This document shows positions 16,512 to 25,458 of a stretch of 64,000 nt of DNA, piece after piece. Every line of letters begins with the position of its first letter. Position 1 is the first letter of the stretch. Below the pieces are notes generated by a model. It saw nothing but the letters and a program-made list of their open reading frames with translations. It was not told the DNA's origin and did not search any database. The stretch is from Pirellulales bacterium. Its GTDB lineage: Bacteria > Planctomycetota > Planctomycetia > Pirellulales > Lacipirellulaceae. Made by a program: the position numbers and the translations under genes. The DNA lies in NCBI GenBank assembly GCA_022841705.1, contig JALHQZ010000001.1, forward strand, positions 1,488,001 to 1,552,000, given 5' to 3'.

Positions 16512-16728
16512 ACCCCCCCAGTCTACCGCAAAGGGCCGAATTACGCCCCGGCGGTTCTGCGGAGAATCGCCGATTTTGCCAGTCAGGCGTTAAGTTACGC
16601 GGGCAGTCCGAATCGGCCGAGGCGAAACGGTTAAAATCCCGTGAATTTGGGTGGAATCGTGCTGGACGCCGAGGGTCCGGAAGTGCTAGACTTGAGGGTT
16701 ACGCAGCCAACCGGTTGGCGGCTGCTTC

Positions 16729-16797
16729 GTACGATGGGCTTCCAGCCCGTCGGCAACCCGGGTACTAGCTTCACGACGGGCTAGAAGCCCATCGTAC
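16729..16797. repeat. Dispersed inverted repeat, TACGAYGGGCTTC family
   Basis: Arms 16729-16752 and 16774-16797 pair at 23 of 24 positions, and each arm is itself partly palindromic (GGGCTTCNAGCCC). Related copies are at 33932-33955 and 40471-40532. It lies 27 bases upstream of infA, so its hairpin would be in or near the infA leader. Confidence 0.85.
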
Positions 16798-16823
16798 ATT
16801 GTCAGGCGAAACAAGCGGAATTT

Positions 16824-17048
16824 ATGGCGAAACAGAAGGAAGAAGCGCTCGAAGTGGAAGGTTTGGTAACCCAAGCCCTCGCAAATACCCGGTTCCGCGT
16901 GGAAATCGATGGAGGCCACGTCGTGACCGCCCATGTCGCCGGCCGGATGCGCAAGAACTTCATCCGCATCGTCCCCGGCGACAAAGTCCGGGTCGAACTC
17001 TCGCCGTACGATCTTACGAAGGGCCGCATCACCTTCCGCGAACGGTAG
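16824..17048 (+). CDS. infA: Translation initiation factor IF-1
   Basis: IF-1 binds the ribosomal A site with IF-2 and IF-3 during initiation. The 74-residue protein is one S1/OB-fold domain: [20 protein letters not shown], then [19 protein letters not shown] and [22 protein letters not shown], all canonical. GGAA precedes the ATG by a short spacer. It is monocistronic and converges with the glycosidase gene, the two stops being only seven bases apart. A long hairpin-forming repeat lies just upstream. Confidence 0.98.
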   Translation: MAKQKEEALEVEGLVTQALANTRFRVEIDGGHVVTAHVAGRMRKNFIRIVPGDKVRVELSPYDLTKGRITFRER

Positions 17049-17055
17049 TCACCGT

Positions 17056-18885
17056 TTATCCGCGACGCCCCAGCAGAGCGAGTTTCGCGCTCACGAGCAA
17101 GAGCAGCTCCACCAAAACCGCCACCGGTTCCGGCACTGCGGTGTTCGTCGCGCTAGTCGCCCCCACATTGGCGCCGAAGTTCGCCCGCCACAGTTCATAA
17201 TCCGCGGCCGTGTACGGCGCCCCGAAGTTATCCCGCCACACGGTGTAGTCGAGCGCATCAACCACGCCATCGCCGCTGAAGTCCCCCGGCAGCGCGGCGT
17301 CCACCAGCACTGCCAACACGGAGCGGTACGGCACGTTCACCGCAAACGAGTTGCCCAGCCCCGTGGAGAGCGTCGATTGCAGCGGAATAGTTTGATTCAC
17401 ACCGTATAGCCAAGTAGTACCTGAAGATTTTAGGCTTGCCCCCGCGACGTTGACGTTGACTGTTGATGTGCCCGAAGGGTTGAGGTTCGCGATCAGTAGG
17501 CCTACGCGGCCATCGGACAGGCGCGTAGAAGTTACTTCAACTGCGTCGGCCGAGGAAGCCGTGCTGACGAACTCCGCCCCCGGCTGCGCGATGTGGCTGA
17601 AAACCTGCACGCCGTAAAAAGCCGGGCCGCGCGTTTGGGCGGCGGCGTCACCCAGGAAGCTATTCTTGCTAAGTTCCAGCCAGTGGACGCTCTGCACCCC
17701 TTGCGCGAGCGCTGTGGCGTAAGTGTTAGCGGAAAATACCCCGTCAATCGCAGGAGAATCGACCGTGCCAAAGTAGCCGAACTCAGTCATGTGCAGTTCG
17801 ATGCGATTTGCTTGGCCGGCGCCGACAAAGCTATTGATGTCAGCCCGCGTGTGGGCGAACCAGTTGGGCAGGTCATCGGTGGCGTTCAGCACGGTGTTCG
17901 TGTTCGTGCCGTTATTCACGTACCAGTGCAGCACGGCGAAGTCCATGTTCGCGCCGGCGGTCAGCAGCACGTTGCGATCCCAGTTGCGGTTGGGGTCGGC
18001 CACATCACCCACGCCGCCAGAACCCGTGAGCACTCCGCCGATTTTGATTGTGGGATCAACCTGCTTCATCGCCGCGGCGAAGGCGTTGAAGTTGTTGCCG
18101 TAAGCCGTGGGCGACAGTGCGGGGTGGTTCCCTTCGACGGCTCCAGGCGGGGCGTGAAGATCGTTTTCCCAATTGAAGTTGGCGTTGACATCGGAATAGT
18201 ACCCGTTGCCGTTGATCTCGTTGCCTATCTCCCAGTACTTGATGCCGATGGGAGCCGCGCGACCAATCGCCAGAAAGTCGTATTGGTTGTCCGCGTTTGT
18301 CGCCGCGGTCAGCGTGCGCAGCCGGGCCCAGTAGCCGGCCGTGCGCCAATTGTTCCCTTCGGCGTCAATACCCAGCGTAATGTCATTCGGCGTGCCGTAG
18401 AGACTGGCGTCGCCGTTCGCATACGCGACCCACGCGGCGGCTTCTTGCGGCTGGCCCCCCATGGTCGATTGATGGCTTGAACCGTAATTGACGGTCACCA
18501 TCCCCTTGGCGCCCGCCTGATGCATGATGTTCACGAACCGCCCAAAGTGAGCTTGGCTGGCTGCGTACCCCCCCGTGGCAGTGTGGTTGCTCCAGTGATA
18601 GATATCGGCGTAGCTGCCGCCGGGATAGCGTAAGAGTTCCACGCCAGACTCCGCGATCCGACTCGGTAGCACCGAATTGCCAAACTGATTGGCATAGACA
18701 GAGGTATGTAGCCCGATGCCCGTCGCAGGCACCGGAGCAAGCACGCTACCGGCGCTGACGCTCACCGTCACCTGGGCGTGTGCTGACCCACTGCTCAGCA
18801 GCGCGCCCAGGGAGCAAAACACAATCGCGAGCGCTCGCCCTCGTTTTCGCCGTCGAGAGGGCACGATTCTTGATGCAAACCTCAT
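17056..18885 (-). CDS. Secreted GH51-like glycoside hydrolase with dockerin-like and C-terminal anchor segments
   Basis: A 609-residue exported enzyme. After a basic, Arg-rich signal peptide (cleavage near GSAHAQ) comes a TIM-barrel domain with EIGNEING, where the GNE Glu is the expected acid/base, and HMTEFGYFG, whose Glu is the likely nucleophile. This is the clan GH-A layout of alpha-L-arabinofuranosidases. A beta-rich domain follows, then EF-hand-like repeats ([29 protein letters not shown]) and VPEPVAV plus a hydrophobic helix and Arg, a degenerate PEP-CTERM anchor. Its ATG overlaps the stop of the DUF1559 gene by four bases (ATGA), so the two are translationally coupled. The arabinan substrate is inferred. 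Confidence 0.85.
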   Translation of the reverse strand: MRFASRIVPSRRRKRGRALAIVFCSLGALLSSGSAHAQVTVSVSAGSVLAPVPATGIGLHTSVYANQFGNSVLPSRIAESGVELLRYPGGSYADIYHWSNHTATGGYAASQAHFGRFVNIMHQAGAKGMVTVNYGSSHQSTMGGQPQEAAAWVAYANGDASLYGTPNDITLGIDAEGNNWRTAGYWARLRTLTAATNADNQYDFLAIGRAAPIGIKYWEIGNEINGNGYYSDVNANFNWENDLHAPPGAVEGNHPALSPTAYGNNFNAFAAAMKQVDPTIKIGGVLTGSGGVGDVADPNRNWDRNVLLTAGANMDFAVLHWYVNNGTNTNTVLNATDDLPNWFAHTRADINSFVGAGQANRIELHMTEFGYFGTVDSPAIDGVFSANTYATALAQGVQSVHWLELSKNSFLGDAAAQTRGPAFYGVQVFSHIAQPGAEFVSTASSADAVEVTSTRLSDGRVGLLIANLNPSGTSTVNVNVAGASLKSSGTTWLYGVNQTIPLQSTLSTGLGNSFAVNVPYRSVLAVLVDAALPGDFSGDGVVDALDYTVWRDNFGAPYTAADYELWRANFGANVGATSATNTAVPEPVAVLVELLLLVSAKLALLGRRG

Positions 18886-20021
18886 TTCACCCCGGTGAGA
18901 TCGTTCGTTTCGTTCATCGAATTGCCGTTTCGCGTGCCCAAACTGTTAAACAAAAAGATGTCAACTCCATAGTCGACAATGTGAACAGAACCATCCGCAA
19001 ACACGCAATTGATACCGGCAGGGTGCGCCGAGCCAAACTGCAATACGTTCCACTGCCCACCGATCGGACTTTCGAACTCGTCGCCGAAGTACTTCGTCAA
19101 AGTGGGATCGGACCACCCAATGCCATCGCTATCGCTAATCGGCGGAAAGGCGGTGGAACGCATCTGGTCTGCATCCCACCCATCGGACCAACCACGGTCA
19201 TCCGAATTGCGGTTTTGTTGCCCGTCGGCGTCGTATTTATCGGATCGGACGTACTTTTCGGCGATGAGCATGGTCTTGCTCGCCCCGTCGGTGATTTTTG
19301 CGAACGAGACCGGCTGAGTTACTTTGCTGGCCGCTTCCCCCACCCACGCATTCTTACCGCCGCCACTAATGTACCGCCACGTGGATCGGACAATCACGCC
19401 ATCATAAACCGTATTGTTTCGCGGTTCGGTCCCACCCCCCCCGGCTCCGCCGTTGAAGGAACTGCCCAAAGCGTTCAGCGAAGCGACCGTAAAGGGCACC
19501 GCCTTAGAGGGATCGTACTGGGGAAAGAGGCTGCGGCGACGCATATACTCGCGATCTGTTGCGGGAACCGCGCCCGCATAGTCCATGGTGGCGATAATCC
19601 CGAATTGAGGGCTAAAGCTTGTGCGGGCCGGTCGGCGCGACGGGCACACATAGAGCGGCACCACAACCTGCTGTAATTCGGGCGTTGTATCGATTTGGTA
19701 AGCTGCGGTTTCTTCCATGTACGGCAACAATTGAAAACCCCAGCCAAGGCCCTGCTTGGCGGTTCCCAGAGGTTTCCCCGCCTCGATATTTTGCTCGATC
19801 CCAAAGTTGGCCTGAACGTAGCGGGCTCCACCAGTTGGGAAGACCTTCTTCGCGTCGACATGGTTTTGCGCAGCGAGGCCGATATTCTTGAGGTGATTTT
19901 GACATTGTGTCCGGCGCGCAGCTTCGCGGGCCGACTGCACGGCCGGGAGCAGCAACGCAACCAAGATGCCAATGATCGCGATGACCACCAGCAATTCAAC
20001 TAGGGTAAAGGCACGACGCAT
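18882..20021 (-). CDS. DUF1559 (SBP_bac_10) pseudopilin-like protein
   Basis: A 379-residue planctomycete family protein. It begins with a type IV prepilin leader and N-methylation helix, [20 protein letters not shown], followed by [21 protein letters not shown], and ends with the family hallmark [15 protein letters not shown]. It is exported and probably assembled or anchored by the type II/IV machinery. Planctomycete genomes carry dozens of these, often beside polysaccharide or sensor genes; their task is unresolved. The four-base overlap with the glycosidase gene makes a functional pair likely. A perfect hairpin (20089-20127) lies upstream. Confidence 0.95.
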   Translation of the reverse strand: MRRAFTLVELLVVIAIIGILVALLLPAVQSAREAARRTQCQNHLKNIGLAAQNHVDAKKVFPTGGARYVQANFGIEQNIEAGKPLGTAKQGLGWGFQLLPYMEETAAYQIDTTPELQQVVVPLYVCPSRRPARTSFSPQFGIIATMDYAGAVPATDREYMRRRSLFPQYDPSKAVPFTVASLNALGSSFNGGAGGGGTEPRNNTVYDGVIVRSTWRYISGGGKNAWVGEAASKVTQPVSFAKITDGASKTMLIAEKYVRSDKYDADGQQNRNSDDRGWSDGWDADQMRSTAFPPISDSDGIGWSDPTLTKYFGDEFESPIGGQWNVLQFGSAHPAGINCVFADGSVHIVDYGVDIFLFNSLGTRNGNSMNETNDLTGVK

Positions 20022-20088
20022 GATAAGCTCCTTTCAACCACCTTCGTGTTAAGCCAACTCGCGATCGCGTCTCACTCACGGTAACGTA

Positions 20089-20127
20089 CGCTCGACGGCG
20101 ATTCCTGCGATTCAGCGCCGTCGAGCG
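20089..20127. terminator. Perfect 12-bp hairpin between PEP-CTERM and DUF1559 genes
   Basis: Stem arms CGCTCGACGGCG (20089-20100) and CGCCGTCGAGCG (20116-20127) pair completely around a 15-base loop. There is no long T run, so it may be a Rho-assisted terminator, an RNA-stabilising hairpin between two co-directional genes, or another palindromic repeat. Confidence 0.55.
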
Positions 20128-20149
20128 TGTCGATATCCCGACCCCGTTG

Positions 20150-21049
20150 TTAACGCGAACAGCGCCGCAAGGACGCCACTCCAAGAGTTAACCCTATCGC
20201 GAGTAGCAAACTCGCGGGTTCCGGCACAGCGGCGGCTGATACACTCCCAGCGCTTGCATTCACGAAGCGAATGTTATCCAGGTTCGTTTCGATTCGACTG
20301 TAGTTGTCGCCGAAATTCGCCTTCCATTCGTCGTAGTCAGCCGAATCGACGATTCCAAGCGTTACGGTCTCATTCGGAATGTTCGTTCCGCCCAGGGTGT
20401 CTCGCCACACCGTAAAGTCGGCAGCGTCGACAAGTTTATCGGTAGGAGCATAGTTACCTGCTTCAACAACGCCCTGGTCAGCGCCTTGCCAGATCAAGAA
20501 AAGCTCGAAATAGGGATCGGTAGCGGTGGGGAAGTTCGTGACCCAGGTCTGTGCTTTTCGCTGAATGCCAGCCGACGCAATATCCAACGTGTACGTGCTG
20601 GTCAAACTCGTTCCGTCGTCGGGCGCCACGGGAATGTCGAAGACGTTTTGATTCCAGCTACCGTTCATGTTGAACACGGCAAACACCTGACGCCAGCTTG
20701 GAGACGCTCCGTCCCCACCAGTCCCCACATCAGCCGACGTAAAATCGATCTGCAGGAACCCATGCTGCGCGGTCATTTCGGCCAGTGGTAGGCCACCTTT
20801 GAGGGCAAGACCACCTGTCACCCACGTGGGCGCGTGTTTCACAACGAAGGCGGTTGAGCCCTCCGTCGCACCAACGGCGCTGAACTGCGGAGTTGCAGTC
20901 CAATCCCCTTCCCAGTTAACGCCAATCGTGCTGCTAAGGTCGTTTTCGAAACTTGACAACAGGGATTGTCCGGTGCTCGGCGTCTGCGAAATCACCAGTA
21001 CAACGAGGCAAGGCAACAGAACCGCCGTCGTTCCAAATTGCTTTAACAT
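20150..21049 (-). CDS. PEP-CTERM secreted protein with dockerin-like repeats
   Basis: A 299-residue exported protein. The ATG at 21049 is chosen for its GGAG at seven bases and for the signal peptide MLKQFGTTAVLLPCLVVLVI. The mature part (LLSSFENDLSSTIG..) is a beta-rich, lectin-like domain, followed by an EF-hand-like insert (LVDAADFTVWRDTLGG, IVDSADYDEWKANFGD), the phrase NLDNIRFV, and a clear PEP-CTERM tail: VPEPASL, hydrophobic helix, RRCSR. It is paralogous to the product of 21288-21923, which lacks the EF-hand insert. Carbohydrate binding at the cell surface is inferred from context. Confidence 0.88.
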   Translation of the reverse strand: MLKQFGTTAVLLPCLVVLVISQTPSTGQSLLSSFENDLSSTIGVNWEGDWTATPQFSAVGATEGSTAFVVKHAPTWVTGGLALKGGLPLAEMTAQHGFLQIDFTSADVGTGGDGASPSWRQVFAVFNMNGSWNQNVFDIPVAPDDGTSLTSTYTLDIASAGIQRKAQTWVTNFPTATDPYFELFLIWQGADQGVVEAGNYAPTDKLVDAADFTVWRDTLGGTNIPNETVTLGIVDSADYDEWKANFGDNYSRIETNLDNIRFVNASAGSVSAAAVPEPASLLLAIGLTLGVASLRRCSR

Positions 21050-21287
21050 GTTTAGTCTCCGTAGCGGTGTGAGGGGCAACGGTTGTTGCACTTATTGAGG
21101 ACGAAGAGTGAATAGGGAGTAGATTGTCAGCAGTCAAGAATCCAACTGCGCGGAAAAGTTTTGCACCGTAGCAAAATGCAATCTCAACTCGTCTCGGTAG
21201 TCGTGTTTAGCAAAGCCGAGAGCGGGACGCTGCTCCTCGCCCCGCCCCCGACTTGGCGTCAGCGGGTGATCTCAAGGCCCTTCGTGT

Positions 21288-21923
21288 TTACTTGCGGCGA
21301 CGAGCAATGAGCCATCCGAGCCCGGCGAGCGCGACGATCGCCACTGCCGCCGGTTCCGGAACCGCTTGAGTAAATCGCACATTGTCGATGGTTGAGGTGA
21401 TCCTCGGGGCACCGCCGACGTCACCACCCTGGAACGTCAAATAAATCTGCCACCAACCTCGATCTCCGCCTGCAGCTGCTGCTTTGATGCCTGTCGTCAC
21501 AAGGTCGATTGTCGTGGTTCCACTTCCAGCCGGAATGTCATATCCATTTTGTGTCCAACCGAGACCAGCGCCCTGCATAATCACAAACATCTGCCTCCAA
21601 TCGCGAGTCTCGGGCACAAAAGTGTCAATGCTAAAGGAATCGCTGTTAGCGACCAGATTAGCCAAGGCCGGTCCCCCATCGAGCGAAACAAATTGCGACC
21701 AACCTGTGTTGTGCTCCAGCTTCAATGCTTGGCTCCCCTCAGTCGCCCCCGTGCTATCGAAAGTTGACGTGAACGGAGGGGTATTCATTATCCAGCTCGG
21801 GCCAAGGGTGGTCGAAAGATCGCCCTCGAAGCTGCTAAGTAACGTGTCAGCACCCCAACTCGCCGACTGCAGAACGCTGACGCACAGCGCTGCCGCCATG
21901 AGCTTCGCATAATTCGCCTTCAT
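21288..21923 (-). CDS. PEP-CTERM secreted protein, paralogue without dockerin repeats
   Basis: A 211-residue exported protein. The start at 21923 follows an excellent GGGAGGTGAG ribosome binding site. The signal peptide is MKANYAKLMAAALCVSVLQS. The domain LLSSFEGDLSTTLGPSW.., GATEGSQALKLEH and IDNVRFTQ aligns with the neighbouring protein at 20150-21049. The C-terminus is a canonical PEP-CTERM sorting signal (VPEPAAV, hydrophobic segment, ARRRK). It is probably anchored by an exosortase-type system not present here. The strong RBS suggests it is the best-expressed product of the block. Confidence 0.88.
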   Translation of the reverse strand: MKANYAKLMAAALCVSVLQSASWGADTLLSSFEGDLSTTLGPSWIMNTPPFTSTFDSTGATEGSQALKLEHNTGWSQFVSLDGGPALANLVANSDSFSIDTFVPETRDWRQMFVIMQGAGLGWTQNGYDIPAGSGTTTIDLVTTGIKAAAAGGDRGWWQIYLTFQGGDVGGAPRITSTIDNVRFTQAVPEPAAVAIVALAGLGWLIARRRK

Positions 21924-21997
21924 CAGTCTCACCTCCCTAAAAAGAACCACAGGAAAAGAAACATCTATGTCAATCCAAACGCGCTACCTGTCTTTTT

Positions 21998-23008
21998 CTA
22001 GCCGTCGCGACTCGCTGCCGGTCCCGTCGAGCCCCGCACAATGAGCTTCGGTTTCACGGTGAGCAACTCCGGGGCTTGCGCTCTGTCGCTCGTCTCGATT
22101 CCTTGCAGCACCAGTTGCGCGCCGAGGGCGCCAATCTTCGCCGCATCAAAACCTACGGTAGTCAGCGGCGGGGTCATGAAGCGGGTGCTGAAGACATCGT
22201 TGAAGCCCACAATACTCACTTCGCTGGGGACCGAGATCCCAAACTGCCACAACGCATGCATCAGCAGCGTCGATTCCAAGTCGCTATAACAAATCACGCC
22301 GGTGGGGCGCTCCGGTCCACGCACAATTGCGTCAGTTGCCTCCCCTTCAGAGACGAGCATCGCTTCGCACGGCGCTAGCCCCGCTTCGGCCAGCGCGGCG
22401 CGGTAGCCGCTTTGCCGTTCGGTGATGCTGCAGTGCGGCTTGACCGTTTCGTGGACGAACAGCATCACGCGTCGATGTCCCAAGCCAATCAAATGCTTCG
22501 TAGCGGCGTAGGCGCCCGCGAAATCGTCCACCACAACTTGCGGGAGCGAGGGGTCGCTGTTGTCGCCAAGCAGCACTAGCGGCAACCGGCGCTCTTGCAC
22601 CGCGAGGGCCACCTTGGGGGGGAGCGATTGGAACACCACGCCGCCATCGATTTGGCCCCCTAGCACGATTTCTTCCCACGCATTTCCATCGTCAATCGGG
22701 CAGAAGACCAGGTGGTAACCTTCGCTCTGGAGCGAACGCACCAAGCTGTTCACCACATGCTGGTTGACCCCTTCGAAAATCCACGCATCGTCGGTGTACA
22801 ACAGGCCGATGCTATGGGTCCGGCCGCGGGAAAACGCTCGGGCGCGTAAATTGGCCCGGTAGCCCATCTCGCTGGCCAGGGCCCGAACCCGGCGAGCGGT
22901 CGCAGCGCTGCGGGCGTGCGATTCCCGCACATCCCCCCGCAGAATCCGCGCAACGGTGGAGCTAGAAACCCCCGCGCGTTCGGCAATTTCGTAAATGGTG
23001 ACCGACAT
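21998..23008 (-). CDS. LacI-family transcriptional regulator
   Basis: A 336-residue repressor-type regulator. The ATG at 23008 opens directly with the DNA-binding helix-turn-helix (MSVTIYEIAERAGVSSSTVARIL), as in the family; an upstream TTG would add eight unrelated residues. The effector domain has the usual periplasmic-binding-protein fold: SIGLLYTD, DGGVVFQSLPP, LGHRRVMLFVH, VICYSDLESTLLMHA, SIVGFNDVFSTRFMTPPLTTV. It is divergent from the symporter gene and lies upstream of the PEP-CTERM, DUF1559 and glycosidase genes, so it probably controls sugar uptake and degradation. Two candidate operators lie in the divergent gap. Confidence 0.95.
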   Translation of the reverse strand: MSVTIYEIAERAGVSSSTVARILRGDVRESHARSAATARRVRALASEMGYRANLRARAFSRGRTHSIGLLYTDDAWIFEGVNQHVVNSLVRSLQSEGYHLVFCPIDDGNAWEEIVLGGQIDGGVVFQSLPPKVALAVQERRLPLVLLGDNSDPSLPQVVVDDFAGAYAATKHLIGLGHRRVMLFVHETVKPHCSITERQSGYRAALAEAGLAPCEAMLVSEGEATDAIVRGPERPTGVICYSDLESTLLMHALWQFGISVPSEVSIVGFNDVFSTRFMTPPLTTVGFDAAKIGALGAQLVLQGIETSDRAQAPELLTVKPKLIVRGSTGPAASRDG

Positions 23009-23086
23009 GCGGTTCGAATTTGGAAAAGACAAATCTTGGGAAAAGCACCCTGTTTGGGCGTGGGTGGGACGCTGCTAGGACGAACA

Positions 23087-23100
23087 TGCCACCGGTGTCA
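23087..23100. promoter_or_regulatory. Candidate LacI-type operator 1
   Basis: TGCCACCGGTGTCA is a 14-base palindrome with six of seven pairs matching and a central CCGG. LacI-family operators are short palindromes with a central CG. It lies about 80 bases upstream of the regulator's own start. Confidence 0.4.
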
Positions 23101-23276
23101 AATTAAGCTTAGCCGGCAAACTCGTCAAGCACTCTTTACGGATTATTCTAAGAATTCGGGGAATAACAGCTCGAAATACCGAATGATCGCCCCAAGAAGG
23201 GAGGGCGACAGGTTCCAGTTGTGCCTCGGGAGCCGCACTGGGATCGGGTCGGTTTAGCCCCTTAAGCATGCCAAAT

Positions 23277-23290
23277 TGCCACCGGTGCGA
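23277..23290. promoter_or_regulatory. Candidate LacI-type operator 2
   Basis: TGCCACCGGTGCGA shares its first 11 bases with operator 1, including the CACCGGTG core, and lies about 200 bases upstream of the symporter start. Two sites about 190 bases apart could support DNA looping. Confidence 0.35.
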
Positions 23291-23492
23291 TAATAACCCC
23301 CGCATTGCTGGTGGGAGCTGGAGAGCTCGACCGCAAGGCAAGACGGCAAACCTCGCGTCTCGGAGAGACTCGTCCAATTCGTCTCCTTGCCGAAGAGGCC
23401 GTTGGGACTGATACTCCCGCTCACGTTGTGCAACAGGTGACGAGCTGCAATCGCCCGAACCGAGTTGCTGATCACAGGGTTGCCGCTCACCG

Positions 23493-25274
23493 ATGAATCT
23501 TTCGCATCTGGACCTGGCGATCATCGTCGCCTATCTGCTCGCGATGCTGGCCGTCGGGGTGATTGCCGAGCGCCGCTCACGCGGGGGCCTGCAAGACTAT
23601 TTCCTCGGCGGCAACTGCATGCCGTGGTGGCTGCTGAGCATGTCGAACGCCACCACCATGTTCGATGTCTCGGGCACCATGTGGTTGGTTTCGCTGTTGT
23701 ATGTCTATGGCCTGAAGAGCATTTTCATCCCGTGGTTGTGGCCTGTCTTCAATCAGGTGTTCTTGATGGTCTACCTCTCCACTTGGCTACGGCGCTCCGG
23801 GGCCCTCACGGGGGCGGAGTGGATCACGCTCCGCTTTGGCGATGATCGCGGGGCCGAGGCGTCGCGCGTAAGTGTGGTGCTGTTCGCGCTTGTCAGCGTG
23901 ATCGGCTTCACCGGCTACGCTTTTGTCGGCATCGCCAAGTTCGCGGAGGTCTTCCTGCCGCCATGGCTCACGCCCGGGCAGTACGCACTGCTGATCGTGG
24001 GCGTAACCACGCTCTATACCGTGGTCGGTGGGCTGTACAGCGTGGTATTGGCCGATGTGATTCAGTTCTTCCTGAAACTGGCCTGCTGCGTGGCGATCGG
24101 GTGGATCGCGTTGCAGCGGGTCTCGGCCGAGGCGATCGCCGCCGCGGTGCCTCCAGGCTGGATGGATGTGACATTTGGCTGGCGATTAGATGTCGATTGG
24201 TCCATGCTGATGCCCGCCATGCAAGAGCGCATCGATGCCGATGGCTACACGCTGTTTGGCTCATTCCTCATGATGCTGGTCTTTAAGGGAACCTTGGTCA
24301 GCATGGCGGGGCCGGCGCCGAACTATGATATGCAGCGCATTCTCGCCGCTCGCAGCCCCAAGGAAGCGTCGCTGATGAGCGGGCTGGTTTCGGTGGTGCT
24401 CTTCGCGCCGCGTTACTTTTTGGTGGCGGGGATCACCGTGCTCGCGCTAACGCTGCTGCGCGACCCTGCGCTACACGGGCACGATGTCGAACGCATCTTG
24501 CCGATTGTGATTCGCGAGTTAGTGCCCATCGGGCTGAAGGGGTTGTTGATTGCCGGGCTGCTGGCGGCATTCATGTCCACCTTCTCTGGCGCGATCAACG
24601 CGGCGGCGGCATATCTGGTGAACGACGTTTATAAGCGCTATGTCCGCACCGACGCCAGCGATCAGCAGTACGTGCGCGCTTGCTACGTCGGTTCGCTCGC
24701 CATCGTGCTGGTCGGTTGCGGGGCGGGATACTTCACGACTTCCATCCACGCGGCCACCCAGTGGATCGTCGCCGCGCTGTGGGGCGGGTACGCTGCGCCC
24801 AACGTGCTCAAGTGGCATTGGTGGCGATTCAACGGCTGGGGGTACTTCTGGGGCATGATGACCGGCATCGCCGGCGCCATTGCCCTGCTTAACTTTCCGC
24901 AGATCGAACCGCTCGCGGCCTTTCCTCTCCTGCTTGCTGGTTCACTCTTAGGTTCCGTGGTGGGTAGCCTGCTGACGCCGCCGGAGCGAGAAGCGGTGCT
25001 GCTGGAGTTTTATACCCGCACGCGGCCATGGGGTTGGTGGGGGCCGATCCGTGCGGCCGCCGAGCGCAACGACCCCCACTTTCGCCCAAATCGCGATTTT
25101 CCCCGGGACGCCTTCAATGTGATTGTGGGAATTGTGTGGCAAACGTCAATGGTCGCTTTGCCAATTTACGTGGTGATTCAGCACTGGCAGCCGGTGCTGA
25201 TTTCGTTAGCGACGATCGTCATCACTTCGACCATCTTGAAATTCACGTGGTACGACAGGCTAGAATCAGCGTGA
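23493..25274 (+). CDS. Sodium:solute symporter (SSS/SLC5 family)
   Basis: A 593-residue inner-membrane transporter with about 13 to 14 hydrophobic helices. Family features are the N-terminal DYFLGGNCMPWWLLSMSNATTMFD, the signature-like stretch GGLYSVVLADVIQFFLKL, and GLLIAGLLAAFMSTFSGAINAAAAYLVNDVYKRY near the SSS core, where the paired Ser residues usually contact sodium. It imports a sugar or similar small solute with Na+. It is divergent from the LacI gene with candidate operators between them, which supports co-regulation with the glycosidase block. The exact substrate is not readable. Confidence 0.93.
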   Translation: MNLSHLDLAIIVAYLLAMLAVGVIAERRSRGGLQDYFLGGNCMPWWLLSMSNATTMFDVSGTMWLVSLLYVYGLKSIFIPWLWPVFNQVFLMVYLSTWLRRSGALTGAEWITLRFGDDRGAEASRVSVVLFALVSVIGFTGYAFVGIAKFAEVFLPPWLTPGQYALLIVGVTTLYTVVGGLYSVVLADVIQFFLKLACCVAIGWIALQRVSAEAIAAAVPPGWMDVTFGWRLDVDWSMLMPAMQERIDADGYTLFGSFLMMLVFKGTLVSMAGPAPNYDMQRILAARSPKEASLMSGLVSVVLFAPRYFLVAGITVLALTLLRDPALHGHDVERILPIVIRELVPIGLKGLLIAGLLAAFMSTFSGAINAAAAYLVNDVYKRYVRTDASDQQYVRACYVGSLAIVLVGCGAGYFTTSIHAATQWIVAALWGGYAAPNVLKWHWWRFNGWGYFWGMMTGIAGAIALLNFPQIEPLAAFPLLLAGSLLGSVVGSLLTPPEREAVLLEFYTRTRPWGWWGPIRAAAERNDPHFRPNRDFPRDAFNVIVGIVWQTSMVALPIYVVIQHWQPVLISLATIVITSTILKFTWYDRLESA

Positions 25275-25458
25275 TTCTGCCCAGCCGTGCGACAGGCCAA
25301 AAGACCTCCCAAGATTTCGTCCCCCGCCGCGAATAAGGCTCCAATGGCCGAACCTGGTAAACTCCCCTGTGCGTTTTCCCCCGAATTAAGGTACGCTTGA
25401 GGGCTATTCGGTCCGGTAACCCAAGTCTTTCACGTTCGTCGTTGAGGAGAATCTGATC

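Larger units (their letters stand above)
23009..23492. other. Divergent intergenic region between LacI regulator and symporter
   Basis: There are 484 bases with no convincing gene. They hold two copies of a palindrome centred on CACCGGTG (listed separately) that could be operators for the adjacent LacI protein. No clear -35/-10 pair is visible. Confidence 0.6.

Noticed and set aside
17593..18480. 295-codon plus-strand frame
   Set aside because: Antisense to the glycosidase.
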